From NCBI GenBank assembly GCA_026122225.1, contig JANEZZ010002883.1, forward strand, positions 1-64,000: DNA of 64,000 bases, written 5' to 3'. The translations under genes were made by a program, and so were the position numbers. Below are positions 55,022 through 64,000 of this stretch, piece after piece. The notes below the pieces were generated by a model that was given only the letters and a program-made list of their open reading frames with translations, did not search any database and was not told the DNA's origin. Positions within the stretch are counted from its first letter, which is position 1. Every line of letters starts with the position of its first letter. Source of the stretch: Heloderma charlesbogerti. Lineage: Eukaryota > Chordata > Lepidosauria > Squamata > Helodermatidae.

Positions 55022-56603
55022 TAGGGATGTACAAAAGTGACTTACCTTTCATGGATTATGTTGATTTTTTGTGGGGAGGCATTCAGTTCCTCCCCCCGGA
55101 ATCCTCGAACAGCTGGCTGTGCTCCGCTCTGGGTAAAAAACAAACAAACAACCGCGTACGCAAATGGCGGTGGCTCTGGCCGACGCCATTTGCATTCCTT
55201 CTTTTGGGCGTCTTAATCTACATAAATATTTATGTAGAGTATGACAGTGAAAATAAAGGGGAACGCAAATAGCTAGGGATGTCGGAGAATTTCTCCACGA
55301 ATCTCTGGGAGGCGGAATGCCAACGCATTCGGCCCCCTGAAATTGGTGGAGAAATGGTCCCCCCCGCCCCCCCGGATGGGACTTACCTTGGTCGAATGTC
55401 CCTGGCAGCGGTTGGTCCTGGCGGCGGTTTGGCAGTGGCAGCGGCGCCGGCCGGTCTTCCGACTGGCTGCCTCCACTGCCATTTCCAAGTGTAAAACAAC
55501 AACAACAACAACAAACGTAATAGGCTACGTAAAGATTAACGTAGCCTATCATGGCTAGATTTTCAAAAAACACCGTGATAGGCTACGTAAACATTTACAT
55601 AGCCTATCACGGCTGACTTTGGGGGAAAAAAAAACACGCTATTTGCGTTGCCCTTATTTTCACCGTAGTCTACGTAAATGTCTACGTGGACTACACCTAC
55701 CCAAATAAGGAATGCAAATGGCGGCGCCCATAGGCACCTTCATCACGTACGCACTTTTTTTTTTCCCAGAGAGCCATGATAGGCTATGTAAACATTTATG
55801 TAGCCTATCACGGCTGACTGCAGGGACGCAAATGGCGGCGGCCAAGGCCACTGCCATTTGCAACCCGGCAGAAGCAGAGGATTCACGGCCGGAGGGACAG
55901 GGAGCCTCCCCCCCAGCCAGAATTTTGGCTGGAGGGAAGGGGCACCTCCCCCCCAGCCAGAGTTTTGGCGGGAGGGATGGGGCGCCTCCCCCCTGGCCAG
56001 AATTTTGGGGGGAGGAACAGAGCGCCTCCCCCCCACGGCGAAGCAAGCTCAGGGACCAAGTAAGGGACTTTCGTCCATCCCTACAAATAGCATAGAGGGC
56101 GTTATTTGCATCCCCTTTTCATTCACCTTTTTAGCCTACCTAAATCTTTACGTAGATTAACATGGCGAATCAAAAGGGGACGCAAATAGCGCCCGCTATG
56201 CTATTTGCATTCCCCTTTATTTTCGCCAACATAGTCTATGTAAATATATACGTAGATTAAGATGGTAAAACGAAGGAACGCAAATGGCGGCGGCCATAGC
56301 CGCCCCTATTTGCGTACGCAGTGTTTGTTTGTTTTTAAACACACCCAACCATGATAGGCTATGTAAATCTTCATGTAGCCTATCACGTCTTTGTTCTTTT
56401 TTTTACACACATGCCTGGACATGGTGGCGGCGGCACCCGGAGCCGCAGTCGTCTGGAAGATCCGCCCCAGATGAGTCTCATCCTGGGGGGCAACCGTGGG
56501 GGCAGGGCGTGTGGCAGGCCGATCCGCCACAGAGTTTGGGGGGGCCGAATGCAGTGTCATTCGGCCTCACCGAGATCCATGGAAGAATTCTCTGACATCC
56601 CTA
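55022..56603. mobile_element. hAT-like MITE in CR1 (TSD GCCACCTG), carrying a nested copy
   Basis: Outer element from TAGGGATGTACAAAAGTGA (end A) to AATTCTCTGACATCCCTA (end B), 1582 bp including the nested copy; about 764 bp without it and its extra 8-bp duplication. Flanked by perfect GCCACCTG (55014-55021 and 56604-56611). The CR1 copy at 40255-40262 shows the empty site. It contains GTACGCAAATGG hairpins and palindromes at 55212-55240, 56128-56160, 56231-56262 and 56348-56390. Confidence 0.95.
55274..56083. mobile_element. hAT-like MITE nested inside another (TSD CAAATAGC)
   Basis: 810 bp, TAGGGATGTCGGAGAATTTC (end B) to GACTTTCGTCCATCCCTA (end A), flanked by perfect CAAATAGC (55266-55273 and 56084-56091), a sequence that belongs to the AACGCAAATAGC arm of the host MITE. 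Palindromes at 55515-55553, 55572-55613, 55663-55700 and 55770-55813. Paralogue of 20618-21300. Confidence 0.95.
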
Positions 56604-56702
56604 GCCACCTGTCAGGGATTCTTTGACTTGGATTCCTGCATTGAGCAGGGGGTTGGACACAGTGGTCTTATAGCCCCCCTCCAACCCTACTATTCTATGA
56701 TT
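56604..56702 (+). mobile_element. CR1 LINE 3' terminus
   Basis: GCCACCTGTCAGGGATTCTT, GGATTCCTGCATTGAGCAGG and the ATTCTATGATTCTA end. It is the continuation of the CR1 interrupted at 55021. Confidence 0.88.
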
Positions 56703-57743
56703 CTACCATCAAACCTCGTATCCTTCTGGGCCTTCTACACTGGTGTTGGAGGCACTGAACTCCAGTTCCCCTGCTACCTGCAAGGGTGGTTTCATTTTTT
56801 GATCCCTTGAGCTGTGGCATTCCGAGAGGGTATGTGAGCTTTTCCACCAATGTTGTCTTCATTTTGGTCACCATCCTCTCTCCATTGTTATATGGCTATC
56901 TTCTTGATGTGTTTTGTGAGCATCCCATCTTCTGTGGCACGAAAAGGGCTCCTGGTGTCCTCTCCAGGGTCCAAAATAGCACTTGGCCATAGAGAAAATC
57001 CATGGCAGTTAAAGCCAATTATAATTGGACCAATTATATCATCGTCTAAAGAAAACAGGAGTAGATATGGTTAACATTTGACAAACATCAGAAACGTACA
57101 GAAGTCTTAAGAAGATAAAGTGTAGCCAGATGGTAAGGAACATGATTTCAAATTTTACTTGACAGGCTTAGCATGGGCCATAATAGAAGACTTAAAATGG
57201 TTCGACACCCAGTAAGTCGTATTTGCAGCCCATCCTATGTGTGTCTATTCAGAAATATGTCCCACTGACTTCAATGTATTCAAAGAACTTGGGAAATCCA
57301 AAGCAGGTCAAACTGAACACTATCTATATTCTTCACTGCCAAAATAAGGGCCATGTGTTGTTTTTTTTTGCTGTTCTTTGCAGCCTCTTCACAGCCTCAT
57401 TGGCTGCTTCACTGACATTTGTTTTTCTAACTACGTACTCCTTTTTCTAATTAATTTCAGTCAACAGAGAATTGCATAGTGTGTTGGCTGTTGCATCCCA
57501 TAGCTGAAACTGTTAAGGGCCCCTTAACACTTTTGCAGGGTGGTGGTTAGTCGGGGTGGCTAACTCAGAATGGGGAATGTGGTTTTCTCCCCCACGCTAA
57601 GCCACCAAGGTGAGCAGAGATTCCTTAACCATTATGGCCTAGCATGGTGTCTGAACATGCCTGGTATCTTCATTATGAGTAGGAATGTACAGGGTTTGTT
57701 TTAAAATCTCTGCAAATCTGGGCTGTTTTCTCTGTCATTCTAG
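56703..57743 (+). other. V2R unit 3, end of intron 3
   Basis: 56703-57012 is nearly identical to 21801-22110 of unit 1. The remaining 730 bp leads to the acceptor CTGTCATTCTAG and has no counterpart in units 1 and 2. No gene. Confidence 0.7.
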
Positions 57744-57971
57744 CTTCACACTTCCTTACGAGACATCCAGTTTTCTAATGCTTCCATGGGCGGACTGTAT
57801 CTGGATAAGACTGGGGAACTGGCAGCTAACTTTGATATCGTGAATTGGGTGATGTTTCCCAATGAGTCTCATGCTAGAGTGACTATTGGGAGTGTGGAGA
57901 GACAGGCATCTCCAGACCTGAAACTCACCATTAAGCAGGAAGACATTGCCTGGCCCGGCCATTTTAATGAG
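57744..57971 (+). CDS. V2R unit 3, exon 4
   Basis: 228 bp, 76 codons, phase 0 at both ends, acceptor TCATTCTAG, donor GAG|GTAGGG. It encodes LHTSLRDIQFSNASMGGLYL, DKTGELAANFDIVNWVMFPN, VTIGSVERQASPDLKLTI and IAWPGHFNE, the end of the ligand-binding domain typical of V2R exon 4 (GELAANFDIVNW motif). One N-glycosylation sequon (NAS). It is the only exon 4 in the window; units 1 and 2 have lost theirs. Confidence 0.93.
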
Positions 57972-58074
57972 GTAGGGGAAAGGATTTGTGTCCTATTGGC
58001 TTGTGACATCTCTTAAGCTCTAAGAATATCCACCCTGTCTTGTGTGGCACAACCCCACCCCCAGGTTCTAAACA
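57972..58074 (+). other. V2R unit 3, start of intron 4
   Basis: Short unique intron sequence after GTAGGG. Nothing recognised before the L2 tail begins. Confidence 0.6.
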
Positions 58075-58515
58075 TATATTTATTTATTTATTTCATTTTA
58101 TTTCTATACCACCCAATAGCCGAAGCTCTCAGGGTTGTTCACAAAAATTAAAACCAAATGTCCCGCAATAAAACAATTTTAAACATATAGAACATCCAAA
58201 CCACAATATAGCAATACAACCACAATGAAACCTAGCCGCAGTGCAAGAATTTAAAATACAGGTTTAAAGCAGCAAAGCTAAAAGTCTAGAAAGCTAAAAT
58301 GCTAACATGCCTGGGAAAATAAAAAGGTCTTCACCTGGCACTGGAAGGAATACAATGAGGGTGCCAGGCGAACCTCACTAGGGAGCTCATTCCACAGCCG
58401 GGGTGCCACAGCAGAAAAAGCCCTCCTCCTAGTAGTCACCCGCCTCACTTCCTTTGGCAGGGGCTCACGGAAAGGGGCTGCTGAGGATGATCTTAAGGTC
58501 CATGGATGGGTGTTT
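58075..58515 (-). mobile_element. L2-like LINE 3' end
   Basis: TATTTATTTATTTC tail on the left, then TATACCACCCAATAGCCGA. Minus-strand translation further right gives AVAPRLWNELPSEV-like sequence and QVKTFLF near 58330-58430, the L2 C-terminus. Same subfamily as 22121-24391. Confidence 0.75.
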
Positions 58516-59088
58516 CTATGCTGTATTGATCTGGAGTCCTGATCCTGTCAGTTCCAGTCTTCAGGTCTTTTGGTTATCAAGCTGAAACAAGCCAATTGTG
58601 CAAAAGGTGGCAGTTCCTGGATAGAAAATGGATGTAGAATAAATATGTACAAAGAAGATCCACACCTCCCTTCAGGTGACAAAGTAGTGGGCACCGTGAA
58701 TGTCTGTCAGGGTCCCAGGAGCACAATTTTCTCTAGGCTAGTTGCTTGCCTATTTCTCCTTAGAGCACCACCAAAGGAGCCAGCAAGCAGGATCTAATTG
58801 ACCTGGGGACGGGGTTGGGAGCGTTGCTGTGATACTCTGGACAACTCACCCTCAGCTCTGAGGAGTTCAGATTTAATGCTCACAAACCAGCTCACTACAT
58901 ATGCCAGTGCTAGAAGCCTTTGATTTGTTTATTTATTCCATTAACCTCTCTGAATGGTTCCCAAAGTTAAAACTACAAATCACAGCATGAAACAATGTAA
59001 AATATGAAAGCTTGAAACCACAACAGAACACTATAACCTGAATGAAAACTTTTAGCAATGCAGAGACTTTAAAATACAGATTTATCAA
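58516..59088. other. no gene recognised
   Basis: Intron 4 sequence. A second L2-like tail (GAATGGTTCCCAAAGTTAAA, TTTATTTATTCC) appears at about 58925-59085. No coding or RNA signal. Confidence 0.5.
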
Positions 59089-59389
59089 AATCTGTGGCGG
59101 AACAGCCCCCCCCCGCCCCCCCCCCCGGGACGAAACTTACCTTGGGTGGATCTTGCATCCCTGCTAGCCAGCATCTCTGCTAGCCAGCAGCCTGATGTCC
59201 GGCTGCTGGCGGAGCCGGCTAGCGGCTCTGCAGAATTGCTGCGGAGCGCAGCCGGCCAGCCAGGATTCCGGGAGGGGGAGGAACAGAGTGCCTCCCCCCT
59301 GCCCAGGATTCCGGAGGGTGGGACGGAACGCCTCCCCCCTACCATCAACATAATCCATGGAATGGTAAGTCACTTTCGTACATCCCTAG
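59089..59389. mobile_element. hAT-like MITE, left end missing
   Basis: Begins inside the end-B subterminal region (TCTGTGGCGGAACAGCC) and ends AGTCACTTTCGTACATCCCTA (end A). The palindromic core is absent. Instead there is the GGCTGCTGGCGGAGCCGG and CCGGAATC-type end-A region. Confidence 0.75.
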
Positions 59390-59880
59390 GCAAGGGTCAA
59401 GCATCAAGTGGTCGATCGGACATGGCCAAGCAACTTCTCTGCATCCTCAGGCCTCAATATCTGAAACCCAGCCAATAAAACTGGACCAGATGGAGCTCTG
59501 AACACCTCTACCAAGGGATCTGCATTAATCGGGGTGTCTAATCCATGACAAATCTGAGCGACTTTATCTTTGAAGTGCCGTGCAAACACATTACAGAGTG
59601 CAACTGAATGTCCCACAGTTGTCTCTCCCTGGCCAAGAATGTAACTGGCCGCAAACCACTCAGAAAAGCTCCTCTGGATGACATTGAGAAGATGCAATAC
59701 TGGAAGAAAAGCCTCTTTGCCACCCTCACCGCTGCCTCTTTGCCACCCTCACCACCACAGAATAGGCTCGATAGTGAGCTTTTACCTGTGTTCGGTCAGA
59801 CTCAGGACGAGTTTTCCTCCACCTGCATTCTAGCCATCTCCCCCCTTGCTTCATTGCCCTCTGCTCAGTTTTATACCAAG
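59390..59880 (-). mobile_element. L2-like LINE, region upstream of reverse transcriptase
   Basis: Minus-strand translation includes HSVALCNVFARHFKDKVAQI, APSGPVLLAGFQILRPEDAE and KLLGHVRSTT. It retains CTCTGCAT at 59437-59444, the uninterrupted form of the MITE target at 40776. Decayed. Confidence 0.75.
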
Positions 59881-60360
59881 TAGGGATGTACGAAACAACT
59901 TACCTGTTTTGTTTCATGACATCCGCAGTGGTGGGGAGGCACTCTGTCCTTTCCCCAGAAATCCTTGCCAACCGGCTCCACTCGTCGATGACTCCACAGA
60001 GCCACTGGCCGCGGTCACCCGCAGCGACATCCAGCTGCTGCTGGCCTGCGCGGGGACGAAAATGGGAGCTGCCGTTGGCACCGCCATTTGCATCCCTTTT
60101 TTTCCCCATGATAGGCTACATAAATATTTACAAAGCCTATCATGGCGTCTGCAGGGATGCAAATGGGGTCCCTGCATTAGCCAAGATGCTACGTATTTAC
60201 GTAGCCTATCACAGGAAAAATGGTGAAGCGAATGGCAGCCGCAGACCTGGCTGCCATTTGCAAAGCAGCGCGAATGGCACCAGGTAGGTGCTCCATTTCC
60301 CGTGCCTTTCGCAGGGTGGTGGGGCAGGGGGGCTCTGCTCAGAGGGAGAGGGCGCTTGGG
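59881..60360. mobile_element. hAT-like palindromic MITE, right end missing
   Basis: Starts TAGGGATGTACGAAACAAC (end A) after ATACCAAG. GATAGGCTACATAAAT palindrome at 60108-60143, a shorter one at 60186-60213, and B-side sequence ACCAGGTAGGTGCTCC before L2 resumes at about 60361. Confidence 0.75.
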
Positions 60361-60428
60361 CATGATCATGTCAACCGCCCGAGTCATCTCTGCATTCCAC
60401 AGAGCGACCTGGGCTTCAACAGGAAGTA
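60361..60428 (-). mobile_element. L2-like LINE fragment
   Basis: Minus-strand translation PVEAQVALWNAEMTRAVDMI, a stretch that lies upstream of the 59390-59880 fragment in L2 ORF2. It is in the right order and orientation to be the same L2 copy split by MITEs. Confidence 0.65.
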
Positions 60429-61040
60429 AAAACTTACGTAGCCTAAAACGACTGGGTAAAAAAAAAAAATGTACGCAAATGGTGGCACCTATGGCTGCCG
60501 CCATTTGCATTCCTTGTTTTGGCACATCTTAGTCTACGTAAACATTTACGTAGACTAAGATGGTGAAAATAAGGGGAACGCAAATAGCTTAGTGTCTATG
60601 CTATTTGCGTTCCCCTTATTTTCGCCGTCTTAGTCTACGTAAAGGTTTACATAGACTAAGACGTGTCAAAATAGGGAACGCAAATGTGTACATTTGTGTA
60701 CGCGCGTTTTTTGTTTTTGTTGTAAATCAGCCGTGATAGGCTACGTAAAGATTTATGTAGCCTATCACGGCGGGCTGACTGCAGGGACACAAACTGTGGT
60801 GGCTACGGCCGCCGCCATTTGCGTCCCTGCTAGCCAACAGCCGGATGTCCGGCTGCTGGCGGAGCCAGCCGGCGGCTCCGCATAATTGCTGCGGATCACG
60901 GCCGGCCGGCCAGGATTCTGGGGGGGGGGGTGGAACGGAGCACCTCTCCCCCGGCAAGGACTGCAGGGGGAGGGACGGAACGCCTCCCCCCGCACCATCA
61001 GCATAATCCCCGAAAGGTAAGTACCTTTCGTACATCCCTA
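60429..61040. mobile_element. hAT-like palindromic MITE, left end missing
   Basis: It shows the family's large palindrome well: 60470-60710 reads hairpin, TAGTCTACGTAAACATTTAC, GAAAATAAGGGGAACGC, then the same in reverse. A GATAGGCTACGTAAAG palindrome is at 60733-60768. It ends GTAAGTACCTTTCGTACATCCCTA (end A) at 61040. The right flank GAGCAAAT does not match the flank of 59881. Confidence 0.82.
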
Positions 61041-62906
61041 GAGCAAATTGGGAGTAATAGCACAGGAAGATGGACGTTCCTCTAAACTCAAGAAGTACAG
61101 AGGTCTGAAAGGAGGCTTGGAGGTGCCAGGTGGGCCTTCCTCTGAAGGCAGTGGAGAGAGTTCTGGTGATCCCTCAGTTCACAACTGGGGCAGGGTGGAG
61201 AGACAGCACTACACCTGTTTTAAAAGAGATTCTTTTGCTCACACTCATCTTCAGGATGCAGATTAAGGTGCTGATACATTTGAATCCCTCTAAGATAAGG
61301 GTAGCAAAAATTAGGGTTGTGCACAGCCAACCCAACCTAATTCAGACATCAAATTAGAGGACTCCAATCAGCCTGAACTCGCCTCAACCGCCCCTGAAGC
61401 TGGGTTGACCTACTTCTCCAGTTCTGAAGCAACATCTAGAGACCTGAAGCAAAAGGGGGGAAACCCCCACCAAAAGTGACCCCCCCACAATGTCATTGCC
61501 ACCCCCACAGAACCCCCAATCCTTACGTTGATCTGTTGGGAGTGCCTGCCCCCATTGGCATCTGCAAGGGAGTCACATTTTATTTATTTTTTAAAATGGT
61601 GTTTCATCTTACTGGAAGAAGAAGAGTCACCATTTTGAAATGAAATGGTAACTGCATCTCAGAGAGTGATGGCTGCATGTGATTCCCTGGAGACCGGGTA
61701 AGGAGTGAGGGTCTCACACAGCAGGGTGGGGTTGCTGTCCGCATCGGGCTGAAGCACCACCAAAGCTCTTCAGAGTGATCCAACCCATATTGGAGTTCTT
61801 TGGCCAGATCCTGACCTGCTGTGGAATTGCACCGCTTTGCACCACAGCAACCAGACACACTAGGGATTCAGGCTTCAGACTGACGTGGTTAGCAGTCCTA
61901 GTAAAAATGGCCTCTTCCACATGACTCTTGGAAATGTTGCCTTAGAGCATCTGATGAGGCCTGCTCCAAGTGGCAAGGCCAGCTGCGATTTGGCTGGTGA
62001 CAATTGGCAGGAAGGCCTTTTGTGGTGTGGCAACATCCCTGGAGATGTTGGTCTGCCATGAGTCTCAAGCAGGAAGTGCTTTCTGTTTCAAGAGGCCTTT
62101 CAATTATTTGAATGGGATTTTCATGTTGTGATCCTTTTTTGTTGAATGGTTGGTTTTTACGTAGTGTTTTATTCATTTAATTCGATGTATTCTGTGGTTT
62201 GGTACAGTGGAGACTCGTGGCTCCGATTTCGGTGGGGCTGTGGATCCATTCTGGGTTTTAGTAAGAACCATCCAGAACTATAAAAGAGTTATCCAAGGTG
62301 CTGAAAATATTTGGGGGATATAAATCCATCATGTACCCCATTCCCTGTCTCTCAATCCACCAGGTGCCTCCCCTCCTTAAAAAGCCATTCCGTCTGCAGC
62401 TGGGCCATGAGGCCTCCGATCCTGCCTTTGCCTTCTGCCCTGCCACTGAAGATCAAAACACGGAAGAGGAGAGGGCCTTTCCAATGGTGGTGCCTATCCT
62501 CCAGCAAAAAGCTCATCTCTCTCCCCCATTGTTCACCGTCATGCATGCACATGTCTTGAAGCTTGTCCTTTTATTGCTGTTGCTTGTAATTTCTGTTATT
62601 CTGGAATTGTCTTTTAGTTTATTTCGTTGTCGTACCTTTTCCCCTCCAGTTTTTATATTGGCTTGATTACATGTATAGTATAGGTGGCATAAACATTTTG
62701 AAACAAAGAGACCAAAAACGTCCATACCATGTTGTGATGCATAAATAGTGCTTCTCTGAAACAAAGACCTGGGATCGCTTCTAAAACACTTAGGGTCACA
62801 AGCGCTAGAAACCCTATTTGGTCCTGTCTAAATTGTAGGACTCATTTCCATAGGCACAAATATTCAAAACACTGTTTTTCTTGATACTCCTTCTGTTTGT
62901 TGCTAG
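61041..62906 (+). other. V2R unit 3, end of intron 4, no gene
   Basis: 62560-62800 matches 41741-41975 of unit 2. The rest has no recognised coding or TE signature. Minus-strand open frames of 60-90 codons at 61604-62176 and 62258-62764 show no domain. It ends in the exon 5 acceptor TTGTTGCTAG. Confidence 0.6.
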
Positions 62907-63033
62907 ACTGTGCCACATTCCAGATGCACTGAGAGCTGTCGCTATGGATACTACAAGGAGGTCCAAGAAGGAGAGCCACCTTGCTGCTATGCTTGCGCTC
63001 CATGTGCGGAAGGAACCATCTCCATTCAGGAAG
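62907..63033 (+). CDS. V2R unit 3, exon 5 (start of cysteine-rich NCD3G domain)
   Basis: 127 bp: [42 protein letters not shown] plus one base (phase 1), donor GAAG|GTAGGC. Six cysteines in the pattern C-x3-C-x14-CC-x2-C-x2-C, characteristic of the class C GPCR NCD3G domain linking the Venus-flytrap to the membrane. The remaining cysteines and the seven helices would be on the next exon, outside the window. Confidence 0.93.
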
Positions 63034-63667
63034 GTAGGCAAGATCAGAAGAATGGGAGTTCCCTAGGGCAACTCCTTGAATATGCCAAATAGTCTCCACA
63101 GCCCTATTTTACTTCCCTCTTCTTTTCTCTTAAACCCCTTTAGCAAAACATTCCATGAGAAGGTAAGAAAAGAAGGCTTCATGAATGACTGTTGCTCCTA
63201 GTGTAAAACGTCATGGGAATCCCTTATGGTCATGGGCCATTCACTACTGCTCAGTCTGAAATACCTCATGATACCTTTCTAGTACATAGCGTGATTTTAA
63301 TGAGGACTTGTTCCATTTGACTGAATGCTAATCTTATTTTTTATTAGTTGCTCTTCTTCTACAAGGTTTTACTCTTCTGGTCCATACATCATTGTGAAAA
63401 TTGTTCTGATGTGCAGCCTCAAAAACATTTTAATTAACACATTAAATATTCATACATCTTTGGAACAGATGCAAAAGTCTTTTCGAACTCTGACCCCTAC
63501 TTGGCTTCAGTTTGTTTTTAATCTCTACCACTAATCCCATGAAGTGAGTGGAAAGAAAAGATGATGGGAGTGAATCTCTGGGGTGCAAAGCAGGGGGGAT
63601 GCTTAGTGCACACTGTTCCTAGTATAAATCAAGCCCCCCCCAAAAAAAACACTCTGCTTTTTCCGTG
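63034..63667 (+). other. V2R unit 3, intron 5 (start)
   Basis: No gene or repeat was recognised in this stretch. Confidence 0.55.
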
Positions 63668-64000
63668 ATTCATAGAATCATACAATCATAGAATAGTAGG
63701 GCTGGAAGGGGCCTACAAGGCCATCGAGTCCAACCCCCTGCTCAATGCAGGAATCCAAGTCAGAGCATCCCTCACAAATGGCTGTCCAGCCTCGTCTTGA
63801 AGGCCTCCAGTGTGGGAGAGCCCACCACCTCCCCAGGTAATTGGTTCCATTGTCGTATTGCTCTTACAGTCAGGACGTTTTTCCTGATGTTCAGCCGGAA
63901 CCTGGCTTCCTGTAACTTGAGCCCATGATTCCGTGTCCTGCACTCTGGGATGATCAAGAAGAGATCCTGGCCTTCTTCTCTGTGACAACCTTTCAAGTAC
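63668..64000 (-). mobile_element. CR1 LINE 3' end
   Basis: Begins with the CR1 terminal repeat in reverse (CATAGAATCATACAATCATA), then GGGCCTACAAGGCCATCGAG and CCCCCTGCTCAATGCAGG. Minus-strand translation gives RLNIRKNVLTVRAIRQWNQL, PGEVVGSPTLEAFKTRLDSH, the CR1 ORF2 C-terminus. It continues beyond the window and contains the CAGCCATTTG equivalent of the MITE target used at 55014. Confidence 0.88.

Larger units (their letters stand above)
45682..63033 (+). other. V2R unit 3: type-2 vomeronasal receptor gene, exons 1-5 (3' end outside window)
   Basis: Five exons (45682-45899, 48019-48310, 50448-51257, 57744-57971, 62907-63033) total 1675 nt of open coding sequence. Every intron has GT-AG boundaries, and the phases match (2, 0, 0, 0, then 1 at the end of exon 5). 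The product is the extracellular part of a class C GPCR: signal peptide, Venus-flytrap ligand-binding domain and the start of the cysteine-rich NCD3G domain. The long exon for the rest of that domain and seven transmembrane helices is expected downstream of 64000. V2Rs act in vomeronasal sensory neurons as peptide/protein pheromone receptors. A functional gene is plausible but not provable without the last exon. Confidence 0.85.

Overview
The window looks like nuclear DNA of a squamate reptile (lizard or snake). The evidence is a tandem cluster of type-2 vomeronasal receptor (V2R) sequences buried in BovB, CR1 and L2-like LINEs, a chromodomain-type Ty3/Gypsy element, tRNA-derived SINEs, a Tc1/mariner-like MITE and a large hAT-like MITE family. 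The species cannot be named from sequence alone. No prokaryotic genes, rRNA genes or functional tRNA genes were seen.

Layout. From 1 to about 10.3 kb there is transposon debris: a BovB 3' end, a small Tc1/mariner-like MITE, a LINE split by a Ty3/Gypsy element (1741-7646, minus strand, two LTRs, pol itself split by a hAT-like MITE), a second BovB 3' end and a CORE-type SINE. From about 10.3 kb to the end run three paralogous plus-strand V2R units, with exon 3 at 16158, 33452 and 50448, so one unit is about 17 kb. Unit 1 has lost exon 1, keeps only the first half of exon 2, has an open exon 3, and has lost exons 4-5. Unit 2 has exon 2 intact and exon 3 with one in-frame TGA, and no exon 1, 4 or 5. 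Unit 3 (45682-63033) has exons 1-5 all open with matching splice phases; its seven-transmembrane exon would lie beyond 64000. It is the only candidate functional gene here, an extracellular Venus-flytrap domain plus the start of the cysteine-rich domain.

The most unusual component is a family of hAT-like MITEs (outer ends TAGGGATGT, 8-bp target duplications) whose interiors are stacks of near-perfect palindromes, themselves arranged inside larger palindromes. There are about 18 copies, at least nine with both ends and a recognisable 8-bp duplication. They have inserted into Gypsy, CR1 and L2 elements, V2R introns and each other. Comparing the three V2R units gives empty sites for several insertions, so the order of insertions and unit duplications can be read. 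The family was active both before and after the V2R tandem duplications, and deletions bounded by its copies coincide with exon loss in units 1 and 2.
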